DNA of 8,184 nt. Origin: JBGOUJ01 sp041477005. Lineage in GTDB: Bacteria > Acidobacteriota > Terriglobia > Bryobacterales > JACQDG01. Below, piece by piece: positions 1-5,951 of the stretch. Location: positions 1 to 8,184 of the forward strand of contig JBGOUJ010000356.1 of NCBI GenBank assembly GCA_041477005.1, in the 5' to 3' direction. Position 1 is the first letter of the stretch. Each line of letters opens with the position of its first letter. The notes under the pieces are model-generated. The model was not told where the DNA came from. It made no database searches and saw only the letters and a list, made by a program, of their open reading frames with translations. The translations under genes and the position numbers were made by a program.

Positions 1-140
1 AGTCCAGATTTTCCAGGAGAGGCATGCGGCTGGTCTTCTATTGATTTTACCTCGATGCGACCAAACGGTTCCGTGCGGTCGGCAGCATGGAACGGCGACG
101 AGCGCGGCGAAAAGGCACGGCAACGGGCGAGGGAAGAGAA
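1..140. other. Left-edge stretch without a supported gene
   Basis: No gene can be supported here. On the minus strand an ATG at 25-23 opens a frame (M-P-L-L-E-N-L-D) that leaves the window after eight codons. A TAAAAT-like -10 hexamer lies just upstream of it, but there is no matching -35 and no good Shine-Dalgarno, so a gene start to the left is possible but unproven. The plus strand shows only GC-rich frames with no domain. Confidence 0.3.
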
Positions 141-288
141 GCGAAAAGGCAGGGCGAAAAGCAAGGCGAAAAGCAAGGCAAATTGCAAAAGGCAAAAATC
201 AGGGATGCGCCGCTCCGCGGCGCGGCACACTCAAGAGATGCTCCTTGCTTGGCTCTTAATTCTTGGTTCTTGCCATTTGCCTTTTGCC
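141..288. repeat. Purine-rich 12-nt direct repeats plus inverted-repeat/hairpin element
   Basis: Two exact copies of GGCGAAAAGCAA sit back to back at 153-164 and 165-176, flanked by degenerate copies at 141-152 and 177-188. The arm GCAAAAGGCAAA (185-196) is the perfect reverse complement of TTTGCCTTTTGC (276-287). Between these arms is a perfect 7-bp palindrome, GCGCCGC (207-213) and GCGGCGC (217-223), with a 3-nt loop TCC. The whole could fold as a long cruciform or RNA stem with a GC-capped hairpin. Similar purine/pyrimidine 'GGCAAAA...TTTTGCC' intergenic elements are, from memory, dispersed in Solibacter-like genomes; that link is inference. Short ORFs crossing it are low complexity (K/R/A-rich) and are not counted as genes. 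Confidence 0.6.
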
Positions 289-290
289 CT

Positions 291-604
291 TTGGTTTGGT
301 TTTTCCATCCGGGAAGCGGTTCCTCGCGCGCCGCCGACCACTCCCGCGGCCCCACCGACTCCATCTCTTCCAAGGTTCCTCCATCCACGCCCAGCGCGGC
401 CTGGTTGGACCCCGCCAAGGCGTATTACTCAGACCGCCTTGCCTTCATGCCGCGCCCACTACCCCGGCGAACCGGGCCGGTGCTTGTCGGTTTCTTCCCT
501 GCCCGGCCTTCCCCATCGAATAGGAGGGTCGGCGTTCGCATCTTCACTTTCGAGGCCTGCTCAGGCTTCACTCGAACTACGGCCTGAAAGCTTGCTCGCC
601 CACC
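291..604. other. GC-rich stretch without an intact gene
   Basis: I see no gene with a start, ribosome binding site and recognisable domain. The plus strand has one peptide-like frame from about 440 to 587, containing the motif FEACSGFTRTTA. It is interrupted by a TGA at 585-587 and then stays open to a stop near 780. Peptides of this style recur, from memory, as hypothetical ORFs beside dispersed repeats in many bacterial genomes, which would make it shadow or decayed sequence. Just past the stretch, GCCCAC (598-603) and GTGGGC (609-614) form a 6-bp hairpin with a 5-nt loop; there is no T-tract, so it is not called a terminator. Confidence 0.35.
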
Positions 605-1026
605 TCATGTGGGCTTTGTCACGAAGCTCCAACCCCGGCCGGTTGCCCGCCGGGATCGCTCGTCACCTACAAAGGCATATCCGACAAGCCCTTCGGCGGG
701 ACCTTCCCCGCTGGTGATCTGCACCGTTGGGGAGTGCTTCACGTCTAGAATCTCAAAAACTGCCTCTTCTGTAGAGTGAAGGGCTTGCGTCCTTGATGCG
801 GCGGAGATGGCTTTGATAAGGGCTTCGTGACGCACCGGTATTCAGACTGAAATTGAATTTCCATCTTCCCCGTTTTGCCGTCAATGTGATGGGCGGGCAC
901 GTCAACATGGAAAACCGCGACCATAGCACCGACGATGTCTTCCAAGGCTCTCCCGCCGTCCAGTATGGAACTACGCCGCCCAGGACAGGGCGCATCAAGG
1001 ACCTGCGGGCTAAGTGACCAACACAA
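605..1026 (-). pseudogene. Possible frameshifted ORF remnant, unidentified
   Basis: Two overlapping minus-strand frames look like halves of one reading frame. The upstream half runs from 1026 to about 836 and includes VAVFHVDVPAHHIDGKTG and then MEIQFQSEYR. The downstream half runs from 835 to 605 and begins VRHEALIKAISAAS, continuing through TEEAVFEILDVKHSPTVQ to a TGA at 607-605. They differ by one frame, and a one- or two-base indel at the CGGTGCGTCAC stretch near 833-838 would join EYR directly to RHEALIK, giving about 140 residues. No domain is recognisable and there is no good ribosome binding site. It may be a decayed gene or the edge of a dispersed element; chance openness in GC-rich DNA is the alternative. 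Confidence 0.3.
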
Positions 1027-1068
1027 GGGACCAAAGCTCCTAGGGATCGATTTTCATATTCGCAACGC

Positions 1069-1833
1069 CTAGTTCTTTTGCGCGCGCCGCAGCGTCAAGG
1101 GCACGGGATCCAATCCGAACTGGCTCCACTTGCCGGCCAGCTCACCGTCTTTTCGCTCGCCCACATAAACGGCGCCCGCGCTCTTCAGCTCAAATCGCAG
1201 GCTGCCGCCCTGCTGGCTTACTAGGCTCAGTTCCTTGTCCGGACCGCCTGATGCCGCCAGAACTCCGGCGGCAATGCCGCCCGGAGTGTTTGTCAGCTTC
1301 ACGCGTACCGCGAGCCTGCTACCGGCCGCCGGATTGCCGTCTTCCCAAACGGACCCGAACTGCACAACTCCCTCCCACGCGCCTTCCAGGTCCTGCGAGA
1401 TCGCTGTGCTTCCCGCTGCGGTCTTCACCGCCGGCGGCGAGACCCATTGCATCTCGATCGGCACCGGGACAGAAAGCAGGCAGGCCGAGAGGAAACCGCC
1501 TTTGATGGATCTGCCGTCCGCCGAAAGGTTCCCTTCAAAAGCGAGAAGCGCCTCCCTCGCCTCGAACGACACCGACGCTTCCGTAACCAAGATTTTCGAG
1601 GCAACCACGTTGTTGAGGCTCGCCTCGGGTATGTCCAGAGTGCCGGCCCACTCTCCCTTATCCTTTTGTTCGAGGTCGACGGCGACTTTGAGCAATTTCT
1701 TGGGAAGCTGAATCGTGCCCTCCCAGTGGCCGGACCCGGCAGCACCTGTTTGTGCGAGTCCAGGAGCTGCGGCGAGTAGCAGGATTGCTACCGCCGATAC
1801 GACCCCTGCGGCACGCCGATCACGTCTTTCCAT
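1069..1833 (-). CDS. Secreted protein with two tandem beta-rich domains (hydrolase-associated type)
   Basis: The protein has 254 residues. Residues 1-27 form a signal peptide: basic start MERRDRR, hydrophobic core VVSAVAILLLAAA, and a likely cleavage after GLA27, so it is probably periplasmic or extracellular. Two related units follow. Unit 1 (about 36-115) starts GHWEGTIQLP and carries GEWAGTLDIP and GNLSADGRSIKGGF. Unit 2 (about 150-252) starts GAWEGVVQFG and ends GELAGKWSQFG...PLTLRRA. The pattern WxG...GTLD.P...SADG..I.G.W.Q.G...PL.L.R is that of the domain that, from memory, commonly precedes alpha/beta hydrolases in Acidobacteriota; here no hydrolase follows. ATG at 1833 is preferred because GAGGA (1848-1844) lies 10 nt upstream and the signal peptide begins at once. 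An in-frame ATG at 1983 with a better Shine-Dalgarno would add 50 residues and bury the signal. The frame is also open far upstream, antisense to the receptor gene, but that is a shadow. Binding or catalytic role unknown. Confidence 0.82.
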   Translation of the reverse strand: MERRDRRAAGVVSAVAILLLAAAPGLAQTGAAGSGHWEGTIQLPKKLLKVAVDLEQKDKGEWAGTLDIPEASLNNVVASKILVTEASVSFEAREALLAFEGNLSADGRSIKGGFLSACLLSVPVPIEMQWVSPPAVKTAAGSTAISQDLEGAWEGVVQFGSVWEDGNPAAGSRLAVRVKLTNTPGGIAAGVLAASGGPDKELSLVSQQGGSLRFELKSAGAVYVGERKDGELAGKWSQFGLDPVPLTLRRAQKN

Positions 1834-1983
1834 ACCGCTTGCTTCCTCGTGTAGATGGCTGTGCGGCCAAGAATCGCGATCATCGTGGTTAATGCGGACC
1901 GCTCCGCGACATTCTCCACATTGCCGCTGAGGACGCGGTCGAGGAACGTGCCTCCGCGAGGCGCCGGAATCAAGCGCGTTCAT
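1788..1983 (-). pseudogene. Remnant of a Gfo/Idh/MocA-like oxidoreductase (C-terminal tail)
   Basis: A minus-strand frame ending at TAG 1790-1788 encodes FLDRVLSGNVENVAERSA, then LTTMIAILGRTAIYTRKQ, then AVWKDV. This resembles the C-terminal signature of acidobacterial and planctomycetal Gfo/Idh/MocA oxidoreductases (N..ERA..STLTAILGRTAAY....VTWDE), NAD(P)-dependent sugar-type dehydrogenases. Only about 60 codons remain and the frame is closed upstream by a TGA at 1982-1980, so the Rossmann domain is gone. At 1983 a strong GGAGG (1993-1989), spaced 5 nt, precedes an ATG whose frame reads MNALDSGASRR, like the start of a Tat-signal (SRRxFL) protein. Dropping one C after AGG gives SRRTFLDRVLSG and joins both frames. 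An internally deleted gene is therefore plausible. The tail overlaps the start of the downstream secreted-protein gene by 46 bp, which suggests an ancestral operon. Recognition is from memory of the family, not an alignment. Confidence 0.45.
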
Positions 1984-2293
1984 GCGAACCTCCACCGGAA
2001 TCCTCTGATCTGCTACGCAATTACAAGGCCCCGGTCCTTTGACGTTGAAAACGGGCCAGTTGCGCCCTTCGCTGGCACTCGCCGGTGGGTGCAATGGCTC
2101 TTTTGGCTGGGGTATTTTGCGCGCGCCGCCTGTTACCTGGAATTTCCTTTTTGGGTTTCCAAAGGAGCAGGGGCGGAGGGGTGCCCCGAGAAATCTTCCG
2201 GGACTGGGCGGTTCCGGGTTGGCTCTGCCCCGGGGCCTGCTACCCTGCCATTGTTTTGGAGTACCTGGAACGATGCAGCATGAAAAAATCCGA
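1984..2293. other. Intergenic stretch without a supported gene
   Basis: It lies between the oxidoreductase remnant and the receptor promoter. Frames on both strands are open for short distances but carry no domain, and none has a convincing ribosome binding site apart from the GGAGG at 1993-1989 that serves the ATG at 1983. A TGTAAT hexamer on the minus strand (2025-2020) could be a -10 for leftward transcription, but the matching -35 region (TTCAAC, 2049-2044) is poor. A 10-bp palindrome GCCCCGGGGC lies at 2227-2236. Otherwise I see nothing. Confidence 0.4.
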
Positions 2294-2321
2294 TTGCAAC
2301 CGAGCCGGGCGGATGTATACT
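2294..2321 (+). promoter_or_regulatory. Candidate sigma-70-type promoter for the receptor gene
   Basis: TTGCAA (2294-2299) serves as -35 and TATACT (2316-2321) as -10, separated by 16 nt. Transcription would start near 2328 and leave a leader of about 40 nt before the GTG start at 2371. This is the best -35/-10 pair I see upstream of the receptor. No operator-like repeat is visible around it. Confidence 0.45.
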
Positions 2322-2358
2322 GTGGCCATCCGGGATGCCAAAATGAAAATTCCGTTTC

Positions 2359-2364
2359 AGGAGG
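2359..2364 (+). promoter_or_regulatory. Ribosome binding site AGGAGG deciding a GTG start
   Basis: A perfect AGGAGG ends 6 nt before the GTG at 2371. It fixes the start of the receptor on a non-ATG codon and is followed directly by a signal peptide, which supports the choice. Confidence 0.75.
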
Positions 2365-2370
2365 CGCGAC

Positions 2371-5300
2371 GTGCCACGTTTGAGGCTTTTCAAGTGCACT
2401 AGTATTTTTTTGCTGGTCTGCGTTTTTCTGCCCGTTGTGGGCTACGCCCAAACAGGGCAGGGCAACATTGTCGGGCTGGTCACCGATCCCACCTCCGCCG
2501 TCATCGCCGGGGTAAAGGTCACCGCCAAAAACCCGGAAACCGGCTTCACCCACACTGCCGCCACCAACGAGGAGGGACTTTACAGGATCTCGTATGTAAA
2601 CCCTGGCGTTTACGAGATCACTTACGAAGCACAGGGCTTCAAGAAACTGGTGCGCAGCAGCATCACGGTTCGCTCGACCGAAACGACCCGCGCGGACGGG
2701 ACCCTGGAAGTCGGCGGCGTGGTCGAATCGGTGGTCGTAAAGGGCGAGGTGCCACTGCTGGATGTGGAAACGTCGACCTCCGGTCACCTGATCAGCGGAG
2801 AAACCATCAACGTGCTGCCTAATCCGCAGATGAACCTCTATAGCGTCCCGTGGCTGTTCCCCGGGGTAACGAGTCAATCCGGATGGGGCCATGCCGCCGG
2901 GGAGCGCATTCGCGCCTTCCAGGTCACCATGGATGGCGTTCCGTCCACGGAACCGGTGCGCGGCGCGCTGGACTCGGGCAATCGTGCTATAACGCCTACC
3001 CAGGAACTGATGAGCGAGGTAAAGGTCCTGACCACCGTGTTGCCCGCCGAATACGGTCATTCCGGCGGCGGCGTCATGAACGTGAATTATAAGAGCGGGA
3101 CCAACCAACTGCATGGGCTTGCCAAGGAGCGTTATATGAGCAAGGCTATGCTCCATCGCTTATGGCAGGACCCGCAGGTGGTGCCGGGGCAGAAGGAAAG
3201 CTATCACATGATGACGGCGTGGCTCAGCGGCCCGATCGTGATCCCCAAGATCTACGACGGCCGGAATAAGACCTTCTTTGTTGCCGGCTGGCAGCGCCAT
3301 CACGAGCATTCCTCAGAGACCAGCACCGTGAACGCGCCCAGCCCGGCCATGTATGCCGGCGACTTCAGCTTCGGGGGCCAAGGATACCCGATTTACGACC
3401 CGGCCTCGCTGGTGCAACTGCCCAACGGATCCTATTCCAAGACGCAGTTCCAAAACAATATCATCCCCCAGAGCCGCTTTGACCCGGCGGTGCAAAAATT
3501 CCTGAGCTTCAAACCCTGGCAGCCGGAGCAGAATATTTACGGTACAGCGTTCATCAACAGGCTCGGGCCCCAAAGCAACTATAGCGCCCCCACACACGCC
3601 GCCTACTATCTGACCTCAATGGACGAGAAAATTGACCATTCCTTCAGCGACAACCACAAGATCTTCGGGCGCTACTCCAATTACCGCCGGCGGGGCCCCG
3701 GCAACGGCCGCTGGCAAGTAGTGGTAGCGAACCCGAGTTTTGACTATCAGGCCGCCGATATCCCGAGCAATCAGGAGCAATTGGCGATTTCCGACTCGCT
3801 GGTGATCAGCCCGGTCACCATCAACGAGATTCGCTTCGGCGCCAATCGCCGCAAGTATACCCGCATTCCCGCGAGTCTCAACCAGGACTGGGCTGGTAAG
3901 ATCGGTATTCCCAACGTCCCCGCCAACACCATGCCCGACTTTCTGACCTCCACCGGCGGTCAGTTGTTCTCGCATTTTCCCGAAGGGGCTACAGTGGAGG
4001 TGACAGAGAACTTCAGCCTGCAAGAGAACCTGACCATGGTGCGGGGCCGCCACACCTTCAAGACGGGATATGAAATCCTCCGCAGCCGCGCCAATAACCT
4101 GATTTCGGCCGAGCCCTCCGGTCGGTATTCCTTCGGCGGTACGGAGTTGCCCTTTACGCCCAATACCGGAAACGACTTTGCCTCTTTTCTACTGGGCGGC
4201 GTGACGAACGCTCAGTTTACCAAGAACCTGGCCACTTGGCTGCCGCGCTGGTGGGACCAGGCGCTCTACTTCCAGGACGACTGGAAGGTCGCCCGGACGC
4301 TGACCTTCAACCTGGGGCTGCGGTGGCAGTATCAGAGCCCCTTCAATACCAAGTACGGCCAGCAGAGCCAGTTTAGCCCCACCGCCATCGACCCATTGAC
4401 AGGCCTGAAAGGGGCTTTGCTGCACCCGAGCGGACCGCTGGCGAAAAGAGACCTGAACAACTTCCAGCCGCGCGTGGGTTTGGCTTACAACTTCATGAAA
4501 GACTGGGTGTTCCGCGCCGGCTTTGCCATCAACACGCTGGATCTGTGGACGAACAGCCTCGCGGAGAATTTCGACGAGTACCTGGCCACGACGGTCGTGC
4601 AGCCGCCGCCAGGCAATCCTGACGTGGCCTTCTATCTATCGAAAGGCCCGGGGCCGATTAGCTTCAACGTCCTCCCGAACGGTACTTCGCCGTTTGTTGG
4701 GACCAACTACAGCGGTCGCGTCGCGTCTTACTATGACCCCAAAATTCGGATGCCCTACATCATGAACTGGAACGCCGGATTCCAGCGGCAGCTCTCCCGC
4801 AGCATGCTCGTCGAGTTGAGTTATCAAGGGTCGGCGGGCATCGGTCTGCTGGAGAGATGGGATATCAATGCCATCCCACTGAACATCGGCGCCAGCTTTG
4901 ATGACCTGAACAGGATCCGCATAGCCGCGCAGAATTACAAGCCGTATCCGCAGTTCGGTTCTATTTACAACTACAGCAACTACGGCCATAGCACCTATCA
5001 TTCCGCGACCATCCGGTTTGAGAAGCGAAACTCCCACGGCTTGACCTTCAGCTCGTTTTATACTCGTAGCAAAGCCCTCGATGAGGCGAGTACGGACGGT
5101 ACAGCGACTGGGGCGACTTTCTACAACCGGAGTCTGGAAAAAGGACGGTCCGATTACGACGTCGCCAACCGGTGGATTACCTACGTAGACTATGCGCTGC
5201 CTTTTGGCCGGGGACACCGGCTTTTGGGCCAGAGCAACCGCGTCGTTAATGGCATTTTTGGGAACTGGACGCTGAACGTGATCCAGACCTTGGAGAATGG

Positions 5301-5769
5301 CATTCCCATGAGTTTTACGTTCGCCGGCACCACCAACCTTTATTTGCCGGGAGTATTGCGTCCGGATACGGCGCCGGGCAAGACCTATAACGACATAAGA
5401 GTCCCTTGGGATGCCCACGGTCCTTGCCGCTTCAACGTGGCTTGCGCCCTGCCCTGGGCGGACATTAATGCGTTGGCGTATCCGGCTTCTTTCCACGTGG
5501 GTCAGTCCGGGCGAAACATTCAGACCTCGCCCGGCATGATCTGGCATCAGGCTTCCATGGCTAAGGAGTTTCCGATTCGGGAGCGGCTGAAGGCCAGGCT
5601 GCGCTACGATATCAACAATCCTTTCAAGCGTTACTTCTTCGCGGCGCCGAACAACGTGGTGAATTTCAGCAATCCGCAGGCCTTCGGGAAAATCACCGCC
5701 AACCAAGGAAGCTTCTCCGGGTTGGGCGGCAGGCTGTACCAGAATATCGCGGTTGAATTAGAGTTCTAA
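2371..5769 (+). CDS. Oar-like TonB-dependent receptor with carboxypeptidase-regulatory-like domain
   Basis: The product has 1132 residues and is an outer-membrane beta-barrel. Residues 1-26 are a signal peptide (MPRLRLFK, core SIFLLVCVFLPVVG, cleavage at GYA-Q). Residues about 31-113 form a carboxypeptidase-regulatory-like beta-sandwich, starting GNIVGLVTDPTSAVIAGVKV, with NEEGLYRISYVNPGVYEI. The plug domain (about 120-245) contains MDGVPSTEP and the hallmark EYGHSGGGVMNV followed by SGTNQLHG. The rest is barrel, with conserved family stretches YFQDDWK (about 633), LGLRWQYQSP (about 649), NFQPRVGLAYNF (about 695) and YIMNWNAGFQRQLS (about 795). The last residues, VELEF, end in the terminal Phe used for outer-membrane insertion. 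I see no clear TonB box. Length and order fit the large acidobacterial paralogue family related to Myxococcus Oar, thought to move oligosaccharides or proteins across the outer membrane. The substrate cannot be read, and no SusD-like partner or carbohydrate enzyme lies alongside. The frame is intact throughout. Confidence 0.93.
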   Translation: MPRLRLFKCTSIFLLVCVFLPVVGYAQTGQGNIVGLVTDPTSAVIAGVKVTAKNPETGFTHTAATNEEGLYRISYVNPGVYEITYEAQGFKKLVRSSITVRSTETTRADGTLEVGGVVESVVVKGEVPLLDVETSTSGHLISGETINVLPNPQMNLYSVPWLFPGVTSQSGWGHAAGERIRAFQVTMDGVPSTEPVRGALDSGNRAITPTQELMSEVKVLTTVLPAEYGHSGGGVMNVNYKSGTNQLHGLAKERYMSKAMLHRLWQDPQVVPGQKESYHMMTAWLSGPIVIPKIYDGRNKTFFVAGWQRHHEHSSETSTVNAPSPAMYAGDFSFGGQGYPIYDPASLVQLPNGSYSKTQFQNNIIPQSRFDPAVQKFLSFKPWQPEQNIYGTAFINRLGPQSNYSAPTHAAYYLTSMDEKIDHSFSDNHKIFGRYSNYRRRGPGNGRWQVVVANPSFDYQAADIPSNQEQLAISDSLVISPVTINEIRFGANRRKYTRIPASLNQDWAGKIGIPNVPANTMPDFLTSTGGQLFSHFPEGATVEVTENFSLQENLTMVRGRHTFKTGYEILRSRANNLISAEPSGRYSFGGTELPFTPNTGNDFASFLLGGVTNAQFTKNLATWLPRWWDQALYFQDDWKVARTLTFNLGLRWQYQSPFNTKYGQQSQFSPTAIDPLTGLKGALLHPSGPLAKRDLNNFQPRVGLAYNFMKDWVFRAGFAINTLDLWTNSLAENFDEYLATTVVQPPPGNPDVAFYLSKGPGPISFNVLPNGTSPFVGTNYSGRVASYYDPKIRMPYIMNWNAGFQRQLSRSMLVELSYQGSAGIGLLERWDINAIPLNIGASFDDLNRIRIAAQNYKPYPQFGSIYNYSNYGHSTYHSATIRFEKRNSHGLTFSSFYTRSKALDEASTDGTATGATFYNRSLEKGRSDYDVANRWITYVDYALPFGRGHRLLGQSNRVVNGIFGNWTLNVIQTLENGIPMSFTFAGTTNLYLPGVLRPDTAPGKTYNDIRVPWDAHGPCRFNVACALPWADINALAYPASFHVGQSGRNIQTSPGMIWHQASMAKEFPIRERLKARLRYDINNPFKRYFFAAPNNVVNFSNPQAFGKITANQGSFSGLGGRLYQNIAVELEF

Positions 5770-5951
5770 TTCCGGTTCCTGGCTCGAACAGTGCGAAGCG
5801 TCATGACGAAGCTTGCATCCCCAAAGCCGAACGCCTGACACATCTCCTCAAAGGATTCAACGACGATAAGCAGGTTCGGGTGGAGAAGAGCGCGCCGTCC
5901 GCATGGCCAGGGCGCGTGCGGGCCGACTTTGGAGTCCAAATCCGCGGAAGA
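5770..5951. other. Convergent intergenic gap, no clear terminator
   Basis: This gap lies between the receptor and kinase genes, which point at each other. CGCGCC (5891-5896) and GGCGCG (5911-5916) can pair around a 14-nt loop, and CGTCATGACG (5799-5808) is a perfect 10-bp palindrome, but neither has a T-tract on either strand. A plus-strand frame is open through the whole gap and contains ERLTHLLKGFNDDKQVRVEK (5829-5888), which looks protein-like. It lacks a convincing start and matches nothing I recognise. Confidence 0.35.

Noticed and set aside
598..614. Hairpin GCCCAC/GTGGGC as an intrinsic terminator
   Set aside because: The stem is short and no T-run follows on either strand.
2267..2281. 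Sigma-54-like TGGAAC...GC element upstream of the receptor
   Set aside because: The GG-to-GC spacing is one base short and the -12 box is poor; the TTGCAA/TATACT pair is a better promoter.
1834..3156. Minus-strand frame open upstream of the secreted protein, which would give a 695-residue protein starting inside the receptor gene
   Set aside because: The extra part is antisense to a well-conserved receptor, has no domain, and is rich in H/G/R as expected from the complementary strand of GC-rich coding DNA. The signal peptide at 1833 marks the real start.
4636..5706. Minus-strand frame of 356 codons antisense to the receptor
   Set aside because: It lies wholly within the receptor barrel, has no ribosome binding site or recognisable domain, and its openness follows from codon usage on the sense strand.
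5891..5916. Hairpin as a bidirectional terminator between the convergent genes
   Set aside because: The stem is only 6 bp with a 14-nt loop, and there is no T-tract on either strand.
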